Below are positions 51,384-60,055 of a stretch of 64,000 nucleotides of DNA, piece by piece. The first letter of the stretch is position 1. Each line of letters begins with the position of its first letter. The position numbers and the translations under genes are program-made. This DNA comes from Natranaerobius thermophilus JW/NM-WN-LF. GTDB lineage: Bacteria; Bacillota; Natranaerobiia; Natranaerobiales; Natranaerobiaceae. The DNA is taken from NCBI RefSeq assembly GCF_000020005.1, contig NC_010718.1:749001-813000 (forward strand), in the 5' to 3' direction. A model generated the notes under the pieces. It saw only the letters and a list, made by a program, of their open reading frames with translations, ran no database searches and was not told the origin of the DNA.

Positions 51384-52730
51384 TTGAATTACCGTCGCAT
51401 TTTACTTTTGATCGGAGTATTAACCTTAGTTTTTACTTTAGTTCTAACAGGATGTGGTGCGGAAGAAGCTGCTGACAAAAATGAAGAAGACCAAGAAGAA
51501 AAACAAGAAGAAGAGGAACAAGAGGCTGAAAATAACGACAACAATGAACTTGAGCAGATAGCCTGGAATCAGAACACTGGAAATGAAGACTATCAAGACG
51601 GTACCTATCGAGGGGTCTTTTCTGATGGAGGAGAAATGCAGGTAAATGTTCAATTCACCCTTGAAGACAACGAAATTACAGATATTGACTTTAGACACTT
51701 AACCTACGGTGGTGAGGATTACCTGGAACCTGATGATGATACTACCGAAGGTTTAAAAGAACAACATATGGAACTTCTTGATTACCTGGAAGGTGAAGAC
51801 GTTAGAACTGGTTTAGCAGCTCTTTATGAGCCTGGAGGTATTGTGGATGACGAGGTTGATGGTTTTAGTGGCGCCACACTAAGAGCTAACAAGATTAGTT
51901 ATGCTGTAAGGGATGGACTTAACAGAGGTGTTTATAGCTTTGATGATATCCCAGAAGGTTATAATCCAGTCTTAGGAGAAAGTTTTGAAGATGGTACTTA
52001 TCGAGGAGTCTTCTCAGATGGAGGAGAAATGCAAGTAAATGTTCAATTCACCCTTGAGAACAATGAAATCACTGAAATTGACTTTAGACACCTAGCTTAT
52101 GATGGAGATGATTACTTAGAATCTGAAAATGAATTGGTAGTAGGGATAAAAGATCAGCATAAAGAATTACTGGATTATTTAGAAGGAACTGATATACGAG
52201 ACAGTCTTGTTGACTTATATGAGCCGGGAGAGATTGTAGAAGATGAAGTTGATGGCTTCACTGGAGCTACTCTTCGGTCAAACAAAATTATTTCTGCCAT
52301 GAAAGATGGATTAAATAAAGGAGTATACAGTGGAGATATAGCTGAAGCTTACACACCACATCCGGATTATAGTTTTGAAGACGGAACTTACAGAGGTATT
52401 TTTGAAGATGGAGGAGAAATGCAGGTAAATACCCAATTTACTCTTGAAGATAATGTCATTACTGAGATTGGTTTTAGACATCTAAGTTACGGCGGTGAAG
52501 ATTATCTAGAATCAGATGATGACACTATTGAAGGCATTAAGGAACAGCATAAAGAACTAATTGACCATCTAGAAGGTACTGATATTAGGGTGAGCCTAGC
52601 AGACCTATACGAACCTGGAGAGATTGTAGAAGATGATGTTGACGGATTCACAGGAGCTACCCTTAGATCAAATAAGATTATCTACTCAGTTGTAGATGGT
52701 TTAAACAAGGGAATATATAGTCAACCTTAA
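51384..52730 (+). CDS. Lipoprotein with three FMN-binding (FMN_bind) repeats
   Basis: About 448 residues from a TTG at 51384 with GGGAGGGGAG upstream (the ATG at 51351 lies before it). Lipobox LTGC at Cys24, acidic linker, then three repeats (about 72-195, 200-325, 332-448), each with YRGVFSDGGEMQVN-type start and the covalent-FMN motif DGF(S/T)GATLR. Such motifs receive FMN by a threonine ester made by ApbE; the third Thr/Ser in the motif is at the S/T-GAT position. Three flavins on one extracellular protein suggest a wire for extracellular or membrane electron transfer. A terminator follows. Confidence 0.88.
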   Translation: MNYRRILLLIGVLTLVFTLVLTGCGAEEAADKNEEDQEEKQEEEEQEAENNDNNELEQIAWNQNTGNEDYQDGTYRGVFSDGGEMQVNVQFTLEDNEITDIDFRHLTYGGEDYLEPDDDTTEGLKEQHMELLDYLEGEDVRTGLAALYEPGGIVDDEVDGFSGATLRANKISYAVRDGLNRGVYSFDDIPEGYNPVLGESFEDGTYRGVFSDGGEMQVNVQFTLENNEITEIDFRHLAYDGDDYLESENELVVGIKDQHKELLDYLEGTDIRDSLVDLYEPGEIVEDEVDGFTGATLRSNKIISAMKDGLNKGVYSGDIAEAYTPHPDYSFEDGTYRGIFEDGGEMQVNTQFTLEDNVITEIGFRHLSYGGEDYLESDDDTIEGIKEQHKELIDHLEGTDIRVSLADLYEPGEIVEDDVDGFTGATLRSNKIIYSVVDGLNKGIYSQP

Positions 52731-52756
52731 GAAAAATAAAATGTTAAATTGACTAA

Positions 52757-52794
52757 TAAGAGCCGGGGTAAACAAAACTCCGGCTCTTTTTTTG
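52757..52794 (+). terminator. Rho-independent terminator
   Basis: AGAGCCGG / CCGGCTCT (52759-52766 and 52780-52787) around a 13-base loop, followed by eight T. Confidence 0.93.
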
Positions 52795-52958
52795 TCTTTA
52801 AATTAGGAAATCCCTTAATGGAAGCTTGAAGTAAATGAGTTTCTGAACCTTGCAATTTCTGTTATAATTTATCTAAATAAATCGTTCATCTGTCAGGAAG
52901 CATATTTGTCAGGAAGTAAGAAATGATTCGTTCTTACCAAGAAAGCAGGTGTTACTTA

Positions 52959-54407
52959 GTGAATCTTTTTCAACAAATACCCGATAATCTCTTTTCTCCT
53001 TTGACTGGTCGCTTAAAAGAAGTGTACACGGATTTACTATTTTTAATTTATGATCAACATAAAAAGACAATCTATACTTTAGATAGGGAAGCTATTATAA
53101 ATTTGTTTGTCGAGTATGTAGAAGATAAAAATTACAAGATAGATGAACTTACAGAACAAGTTCATGACAATAATATCAGCGAATTAGAGCAATTATCAAA
53201 GGATGCTCGGGAAAGAGCCCATTACTTCTTAAGAAGACTTTTAGAATGTGGGTGGATAATTCAAGAGCAAAATTATGATTATTCCTACCGAATTTCCCTA
53301 CCTGATTACGCTTTTTTACTATTAGAAAGCTTGGATAAAATCAAAAGTGGCTATAGTATGGAGTTTCAAGGTAGAGTTCTATCCGTTTATCAAAACTTAA
53401 CCGGTGATGATGGAAGTACTTATGTGGCGGTAAATCAGGCCAGAGAAACAACCGAAGAATTAATCAATGGTCTGAAAAGCTTAAATCACAGTATTAAAAT
53501 GTACACAGAAAGACTTCTGAAAACCCAACAACCCAAGGAAATCATCCAACAGATCCTGGTAGATTATTATGAAGAAATTCTCGGAGAACAGTATTACCGC
53601 CTAAAAACCTCGGACCACATATCAAAATACCGGGCAGGAATTTTAAAACAGGTGAAAAACCTGCGTCATAATAGAAACGAAATTATCAGCCAGGCTGAAA
53701 CCATGGTTAAAGAAAGGCAGGCCAGCAACCGTATAGATGCTGAAAACATGCTGTACAACTGGCTGGAGTTTATAGAAGAAAACTTTCAAGGAATGGATGA
53801 GATCTTAAATGAGATAGATAACCGGAATAGACGATATGTAACCTCAGCTATGGAGAAACTTCAGTTTCAAATGACAGAAGGTGCAGGCTCGGAAGAACAA
53901 TTGAAACGAGTTCTTAGATATTTAGCCTCTCAAGCCAAAGAAGAGGGAGAAAAGCAGGACCTTCCTTCAGAAATTGAACAACTCCTTCATCTGTACCCCC
54001 AGAGGGTCGTTGACGATCAGAGTATGAAAAAACCCACTCGTACCAGCAAAGAACATGATCCTGCCCCTGTACAGGTTCAAAAAGTAGATCGAAGAGCCAG
54101 GGACAGAAGTTTTGCCAGGTTTAAAAAGCGAGTAGAAGAAGAAATTACAATCAAGGATATTAATCAGTATGTTCGAGAATACCTGGGGCAAAAGGGATCT
54201 CTTTATCTCCATGAATTTCCCCGTAAATCCAAGCAAGACTGGATTAAGTTGATATATATCCTTCTCTATCAAAACTCCCAAAAAGCTGAATATCAAATAA
54301 CAGGGGCCCGAGGTGATATGATTGAACTTGATGAAGGACAGGTAGAATTGCCACATCAGGTGGTACAACTTAAAAATAGATCAGCATCAAAAGGGGCGAG
54401 TAAATAA
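52959..54407 (+). CDS. jetA: Wadjet anti-plasmid protein JetA
   Basis: About 482 residues; first gene of a four-gene SMC-like system. The sequence NLFQQIPDNLFSPL, then LKEVYTDLLFLIYD and long alpha-helical coiled segments, matches the JetA (DUF5716-type) kleisin-like subunit, which bridges the SMC heads. I prefer GTG 52959 with GCAGGTG upstream, because family members begin at this NLF motif; the ATG at 52923 would add 12 unusual residues. It is followed without gap by jetB. The operon has no visible terminator until 59918. Confidence 0.9.
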   Translation: MNLFQQIPDNLFSPLTGRLKEVYTDLLFLIYDQHKKTIYTLDREAIINLFVEYVEDKNYKIDELTEQVHDNNISELEQLSKDARERAHYFLRRLLECGWIIQEQNYDYSYRISLPDYAFLLLESLDKIKSGYSMEFQGRVLSVYQNLTGDDGSTYVAVNQARETTEELINGLKSLNHSIKMYTERLLKTQQPKEIIQQILVDYYEEILGEQYYRLKTSDHISKYRAGILKQVKNLRHNRNEIISQAETMVKERQASNRIDAENMLYNWLEFIEENFQGMDEILNEIDNRNRRYVTSAMEKLQFQMTEGAGSEEQLKRVLRYLASQAKEEGEKQDLPSEIEQLLHLYPQRVVDDQSMKKPTRTSKEHDPAPVQVQKVDRRARDRSFARFKKRVEEEITIKDINQYVREYLGQKGSLYLHEFPRKSKQDWIKLIYILLYQNSQKAEYQITGARGDMIELDEGQVELPHQVVQLKNRSASKGASK

Positions 54408-55103
54408 ATGATGAAGTGGGTAGAACAGTATGAAAAAATGTCTGAAAAAGATAAAGAGAAGTTTCAAGTCACTGCCAATCGACTATTAAATAAAACTTTT
54501 TTGGTCTATGGAAAGGACAAGGACCGTCAGTACTATCGGTTTGTTGAGAAAAACCTGGAAGTATTCCAGGGTTATTTCAGCATAGCTAAATGGGACTTGT
54601 TGCACCACAAGAGGTTGTCGGTTTTTCAACTGTACAATATAGAAGAAAAAAACCGGTATCGGTTTAATTTACAAGAAACCATTTTCCTTTTGATTCTTCG
54701 CTTGCTATATGACGAAAAGCAAAAGGATCTCCAACTGACCCGGGATATAGTGGTGGCAGGTTTTGAAATTCAAGAAAAATACATGGCTTTGCAAATAAAA
54801 GATAGGCTTCCCTCCAAAGAAGAGATGAGGAGGATCCTTCGGATGCTGTCAGGTTATTCACTACTGGAATTAAAAACAGGAGATTATAAAGATCCAGAAG
54901 CCAAGTATGTTCTCTACCCTTCCCTAAAGATGGTGGTGGATGATGCCAGACTTGATTCCATGGGAGAACTTCTTGGAATGGATGATTTCAGCATAGAGCT
55001 AGAGGAATCCGATGAGGACCTAGAGCGAGAAGATGAAGAACAAGAAGATATCGAAACCGAAGATATCGAAACCGAAGATATCACAGGGGAGGGGGAACAC
55101 TAA
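54408..55103 (+). CDS. jetB: Wadjet anti-plasmid protein JetB
   Basis: A 231-residue winged-helix protein of the kite-like subunit (JetB, DUF4194-type). Domain: ALNRLLNKTFLVYG, VFQLYNIEEKNRYRFNLQETIFLLILRLLYDEKQKD and the final GYSLLELKTGDYKDPEAKYVLYPSLKMVVDD. The C-terminal 35 residues are a polyacidic tail with repeated IETED units. The ATG immediately follows the jetA stop. Confidence 0.9.
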   Translation: MMKWVEQYEKMSEKDKEKFQVTANRLLNKTFLVYGKDKDRQYYRFVEKNLEVFQGYFSIAKWDLLHHKRLSVFQLYNIEEKNRYRFNLQETIFLLILRLLYDEKQKDLQLTRDIVVAGFEIQEKYMALQIKDRLPSKEEMRRILRMLSGYSLLELKTGDYKDPEAKYVLYPSLKMVVDDARLDSMGELLGMDDFSIELEESDEDLEREDEEQEDIETEDIETEDITGEGEH

Positions 55104-55105
55104 CC

Positions 55106-58100
55106 ATGAGATCACTGACCAAGGTTAAACTAGTTAACTGGCACTTTTTTTCCGATGAAACCATGGAAATGGATAATAGTGTGCTGATAACCGGTGACAA
55201 TGGAGCGGGAAAATCAACACTAATTGATGCCCTTCAAGTTGTGTTGGTAGGAAACCTGGCAAAAGTTAGGTTTAACTCTTCAGCCTTTGAGGAAAAGACC
55301 ACCAGAAACATCAAAGGTTATCTAAAAGGTAAAACCGGGACGGAAGGGGAGACGGTTTTTCTAAGAGATGATCATGATTTTACCAGTTATATTATCATGG
55401 AAATTTTCCATTCCAAAACCAAGACACCGTACCTGGTAGGCGTGTTATTTGACTATTATCAAAATCGAGAAGACTTTGAGCATGTGTTTTTTAGAATAGA
55501 TAATGAGGAGTACCGGGATGAGTTAATTTATAAAGAAGAGAACTTACCCAGGAATCGGGATGAGTTCTTTCGCTATCTAAAAGGACAGGGTATCAAATTT
55601 AAACATTACAAAAACGACCTGTCTGGTTATTTGAATGACCTTCGCCAACTCTTTGGCGGTGTTAAACAGTCATTCTTTTCCCTGATTCAAAAAGGAATAA
55701 GTTTTAGTCCTATAACCCACCTGCGAAGCTTCGTGTATGACTATATTCTAGAAGAACGCCAGGTTGACGTAGAGACCATGAGAGACTACTTTGAAAAATT
55801 CCGGGAACTTGAAGAATACATTGAAGATACCAAAAAAGAAATGTCAGCACTAGAACAGATTGATAAAACTTATCAAGAAATCAAGCAAAAACAAGCTAAT
55901 CTGGATACTGCCAAATACATGATCTACAGAGGTGAACTCGAAGATAGAAAAGCCCGTCTACAAACAAAGGAGCAAGAACGTACCCAGGAAGAACAGAACC
56001 TATCAAAGTTGTTACAAGATATTAATACTAAAGAAAAAGAGAAAACAGAACTGGATAATAAGATAAAACAAGTACATCAGCAGATCGCCCAGAATAGTAT
56101 TACTATAAAAATCGAGAACTTGAAAAAAGAAATTCACAATAAGCAAGTGGAAGAACAAGAGCTATCTAAACTCCAGGAAAATCTCCGTCATCAAATTAAC
56201 TCTGAAGCAGAAGAATTTGAAGTCCTGAAAAAGCTACTAACAACTGCTGATATTGACAGTGAATTTTCCAATTATCAGTTATTAAAGCAAATTATCCAGG
56301 AAATGAGGGATCTGGCTAAATCTCTAAAGGAAAATGACAACCCAGAAGATATATCCAGGGCTTTTTCTAATTCTCTAGAAGATATGGCTGCTACCTGGAA
56401 AGATATCCATAGAAAGATTTCTAGTACTCTGTATTCCCTGAGAGAAGAACAAAAACAACTACAAAACGATAAAAACCAATTAGAGCAAGAAATTTCTGAT
56501 CTGGAGAAAAACCAAATCCTTCGAAGTGATTCTCCTACTATGAAACTCAAAAAAATCCTGGAAGAACATCTGGTTAATGACAGAGGCGAACCTGTCCCCG
56601 TGGACATATTTTGCGAAGCCATGGATATCAAGGATAAAGAGTGGCAAAATGCCATTGAGGGTTATCTACATACCCAGAGATTCGACCTTTTAGTAGAGCC
56701 TGGCTATTTTGACGATGCCCTAGAACTATATGAGCGCTATAAATTCTCCCAGGGAATAGACCGGGTAGGACTGGTGAATACAGATAAACTCATGGAGTCA
56801 AAGATAAAAGTCGAAGACAAAGCCTTATCACAAGAAATTCATGCTAAAAAACCTCATATCAAGGCTTATGCCGAGTTCCTTTTAGGCCGAATAGTAAAAT
56901 GTGACCATGAACGGGAACTAAAACAATACAGGCGAGCCATTACCAAGACCTGCATGTTGTATCAAAACTATACTGCCAGGCAAATTCCCAAAAATAGATA
57001 CCAGCCCCCCTATATCGGTAGTGATGCACTAAGAATCCAGTTAGAAACCAAAAAACAAGAACTGGCAAAATTGAAAGACAAACTAAGTCAGGTAGATCAA
57101 GTTATTTCTCAGTTAAAACAGATAGAAGACTATCCCGATGATAAACGGGACCGGTTTTCGAATCTCGAATCAGCCTATGAAAGGATTTCTGTCCTTCCCC
57201 AGCTCAGGCGAGAATTACAGGAATTGAATCAACAACTAATGAGTATGGACACCTCGGAAATAGATCGTCTTAAAAAACAACAAAAACAACTGACTAAAGA
57301 GTATAATGAAACCGATGAAGAGCTCGGGAAACTTCAAACTAAAGAAGGACAGACAAGATCCAATATAGACTACTTGAAAGAACAGATTAAAGAGCTCACT
57401 GACAAGGTAGAAACTGCCAGCTCAGAATTGGACAATTATCTAGAACTGATAGATGAGAATCAGCGAAGCAACTGGAAGACCAAATGGGATTCGGAAGTTC
57501 AGACCAAACCCCCCGAGACTCTAAAAGCCAACTATGAAGTACAGAAAAACAGGTTAACTACCATGATAAACGAAGACTGGAATAAACTTATTCAAAAGAG
57601 AAGTGATTTTAACCATGAATTTGACTTTCCAGCTAATCCTCAGAGTAAGACTAATGACAAGTACCAACAACGCTATCAAAACTTAAAGGATAGCCATCTG
57701 GTGGAGTATCAGTCCCAGGCTAAAGATGTCAGGGAAAAGGCTGAACAGAGTTTTCGAGAACACTTTGTAGCAAAGCTCAGAGAAAATATTGAAATTGCCA
57801 AACAAGAGGTAGAAGAACTAAATAGGGCCTTGAAGAATATGAAGTTTGGAACTGATTCATATAGATTCAAACTATCACCTAAACAAGAACTCAAGGGATA
57901 TTATGATATGATTATGGATCCTCAACTTCATGAAGGCCATAATTTATTTACTGAAAGTTTCCGTGAAAAACACGGAGAAACAATCAATGAATTGTTTAGA
58001 GATCTCAATGCTGAAGAAGATGCCTTCCAGGAAAAAATGCAGGAACTCACCGATTACAGGTCCTATCTAGATTTTGAAATAGTAATCACTGATGAAAACG

Positions 58101-58447
58101 GTAATCAGAGTTATTTCTCCAAGGTAGCCCGGGATAAAAGTGGAGGGGAAACTCAAGTCCCTTTTTACGTGGCTATTCTAGCTTCTTTTTATCAAGTATA
58201 CGGCATGTATCGTAATTCTGACACCCTAAGACTGGTTATCTTTGATGAGGCCTTTAATAGAATGGATGCAGATCGAGTTGAAGAAGCCATTCGATTCATC
58301 GATACCCTGGGTTTTCAGCCACTAATTGTAGCACCAACGGGTAAAATCCAGTTAATTGCTCCCCATGTTCATACTAACTTGATTGTTATGAAAGAAAAGT
58401 TCACAAGTTTTGTAGAACGAGTGTCCAGGAAGGAGCTGCTTGAGTAA
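55106..58447 (+). CDS. jetC: Wadjet SMC-like ATPase JetC
   Basis: A 1113-residue MukB/SMC-type ATPase. Walker A GDNGAGKST at residues 30-38; two long coiled coils (about 255-470 and 680-960) around a hinge (about 480-670); signature SGGETQVPFYVAILASFYQ and Walker B LVIFDEAFNRMD near the C-terminus. It extrudes DNA loops; with JetA and JetB it recognises small circular DNA. Ends sharing one base with jetD (TAATG). Confidence 0.95.
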   Translation: MRSLTKVKLVNWHFFSDETMEMDNSVLITGDNGAGKSTLIDALQVVLVGNLAKVRFNSSAFEEKTTRNIKGYLKGKTGTEGETVFLRDDHDFTSYIIMEIFHSKTKTPYLVGVLFDYYQNREDFEHVFFRIDNEEYRDELIYKEENLPRNRDEFFRYLKGQGIKFKHYKNDLSGYLNDLRQLFGGVKQSFFSLIQKGISFSPITHLRSFVYDYILEERQVDVETMRDYFEKFRELEEYIEDTKKEMSALEQIDKTYQEIKQKQANLDTAKYMIYRGELEDRKARLQTKEQERTQEEQNLSKLLQDINTKEKEKTELDNKIKQVHQQIAQNSITIKIENLKKEIHNKQVEEQELSKLQENLRHQINSEAEEFEVLKKLLTTADIDSEFSNYQLLKQIIQEMRDLAKSLKENDNPEDISRAFSNSLEDMAATWKDIHRKISSTLYSLREEQKQLQNDKNQLEQEISDLEKNQILRSDSPTMKLKKILEEHLVNDRGEPVPVDIFCEAMDIKDKEWQNAIEGYLHTQRFDLLVEPGYFDDALELYERYKFSQGIDRVGLVNTDKLMESKIKVEDKALSQEIHAKKPHIKAYAEFLLGRIVKCDHERELKQYRRAITKTCMLYQNYTARQIPKNRYQPPYIGSDALRIQLETKKQELAKLKDKLSQVDQVISQLKQIEDYPDDKRDRFSNLESAYERISVLPQLRRELQELNQQLMSMDTSEIDRLKKQQKQLTKEYNETDEELGKLQTKEGQTRSNIDYLKEQIKELTDKVETASSELDNYLELIDENQRSNWKTKWDSEVQTKPPETLKANYEVQKNRLTTMINEDWNKLIQKRSDFNHEFDFPANPQSKTNDKYQQRYQNLKDSHLVEYQSQAKDVREKAEQSFREHFVAKLRENIEIAKQEVEELNRALKNMKFGTDSYRFKLSPKQELKGYYDMIMDPQLHEGHNLFTESFREKHGETINELFRDLNAEEDAFQEKMQELTDYRSYLDFEIVITDENGNQSYFSKVARDKSGGETQVPFYVAILASFYQVYGMYRNSDTLRLVIFDEAFNRMDADRVEEAIRFIDTLGFQPLIVAPTGKIQLIAPHVHTNLIVMKEKFTSFVERVSRKELLE

Positions 58448-59826
58448 TGGATAGCAACTCAAATAACAATTCAAACTTATCTACTAACTCAAATGTTAAA
58501 CTGACCAAACTTCAGAAAAGGGAGCTATCGAAACTTCTGGATAAATACGAAAACCGAAAGGACTACGGGAAAGAAAGTAAAAATCCTCGTCGGGACTTTC
58601 TTCATATAACAGAAAAAAACTATCCTGACTATTATCATGTCAGTGACAGTAAGTTTCGACTGGATTATAACGCCGAAATGAAAGAACTGGAAAAGCACGG
58701 CTTTATTGATCTTATTTGGAAAAAATATCAGGAAGGTGAATACCTGGAAAAGATAGCCTTACAATATGAAAACTTAGAACAAGCTTACAGTGTTTTGAAC
58801 AGAAAACCAAAAATAGAATACTACCGCGAACTAGAGAAGATTTTTTATAAATACTATAAAGAGGCTTCTAGTAATTTAAATAACTTTTACGAAGAAATGC
58901 TTAGTAAATTAAAACATCTACAGAAATTACCTGCCCAGGTGAAGTATGAAACACCACATGAAATTGAGGAATTGTTAATAGGATTAAACCAGTTAACCAA
59001 AAATAAGGAACTTGAAATTCTGAAAAGAAACTTCTCTGTAGAACTTTATAGAGATTCTAAGAGATGGGATAAGTATGAAAGAAGAATTGTCTGGATAATC
59101 AAAAATTATTGGTCGAACAAAACTGATAATAAAGAATTAGATCAAGAACTAAATCAAGAACTAGCTAAACCGCTTAAAGATCATATATATGATATATATA
59201 TGATGGAAGATAATGAACTGCTAGCAGAGTTTGGATTGATTGAAAATCCACGTCATGTAAATATTAGCGGATACATGAAGTTTTCTACTCATCAGGGTGA
59301 GATCGACCTAGTAGCATTCTACCCCGATGTGGGACTCCCACCTCAAATGGTCAAAGATATGAAAATTAATACTCTTAAAGCGAATTGTATAATAACTATA
59401 GAAAATTTAACATCCTTTTATCATTATCTAAGTGTTGCCCCTGATAATCATCTGGTGATTTACCTGGGAGGTTATCACAATAGGATGAGAAGACACATTC
59501 TCAATAAGTTATGGGATTTCGTCAAATACCAAGGAATGGAAACCAAGTTTTATCATTGGGGTGATTTAGATCTTGGGGGATTTAGGATTTATAATCATTT
59601 GAAAGAGAAAACTAACATTCCCTTTGCTCCTCTTATGATGGATGAAAAAACCTACCTGTACCATATTGATAATGGTCATAAATTTAACAAAGATTATGAG
59701 AAAAAATTAACTGACTTATTAAAGGACGATGAATATAGTGAGTTCCATAACTTAATTAATCTCATGTTGAAACACAAGGTGCGAATTGAACAGGAAGCTG
59801 TTAGGGATATTGTGTTACCTGAGTAA
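58447..59826 (+). CDS. jetD: Wadjet nuclease JetD
   Basis: A 459-residue protein of the DUF3322/DUF2220 (Toprim) type. Its N-terminus is Ser/Asn-rich; the middle is helical; the Toprim domain (about 285-410) includes CIITIENLTSFYHYLS and FYHWGDLDLGGFRIYNHL with the DxD-type metal ligands. It cleaves the circular DNA trapped by JetABC. Its ATG overlaps the jetC stop by one base. Confidence 0.93.
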   Translation: MDSNSNNNSNLSTNSNVKLTKLQKRELSKLLDKYENRKDYGKESKNPRRDFLHITEKNYPDYYHVSDSKFRLDYNAEMKELEKHGFIDLIWKKYQEGEYLEKIALQYENLEQAYSVLNRKPKIEYYRELEKIFYKYYKEASSNLNNFYEEMLSKLKHLQKLPAQVKYETPHEIEELLIGLNQLTKNKELEILKRNFSVELYRDSKRWDKYERRIVWIIKNYWSNKTDNKELDQELNQELAKPLKDHIYDIYMMEDNELLAEFGLIENPRHVNISGYMKFSTHQGEIDLVAFYPDVGLPPQMVKDMKINTLKANCIITIENLTSFYHYLSVAPDNHLVIYLGGYHNRMRRHILNKLWDFVKYQGMETKFYHWGDLDLGGFRIYNHLKEKTNIPFAPLMMDEKTYLYHIDNGHKFNKDYEKKLTDLLKDDEYSEFHNLINLMLKHKVRIEQEAVRDIVLPE

Positions 59827-59888
59827 TTTGGACAGAAAATCAAAAAAGAGTAAAAGTTAATTGTTTATTGCAACCATAATATTGTTCT

Positions 59889-59918
59889 AAAAAATCTGCT
59901 CTACCCGGGCAGGTTTTT
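59889..59918 (+). terminator. Probable terminator of the jet operon
   Basis: AAAAA-T-CTGC pairs with GCAG-G-TTTTT, with a 9-base loop containing CCCGGG. Moderate strength. Confidence 0.65.
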
Positions 59919-60055
59919 AGTATTATATCCTGCCTAATGACATGTCAAAATAAGTACCATGATGACCCCCGATGTGGTAAGATATACTGTATACATGTAT
60001 TAATATAAGCTAAATAGATTAAAAACTATACACTGTCAGAAAGGATTGTTTAGTT

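Noticed and set aside
59939-59948. Palindrome TGACATGTCA upstream of the sigma-54 activator
   Set aside because: Ten bases is short and could be chance; no second copy nearby.
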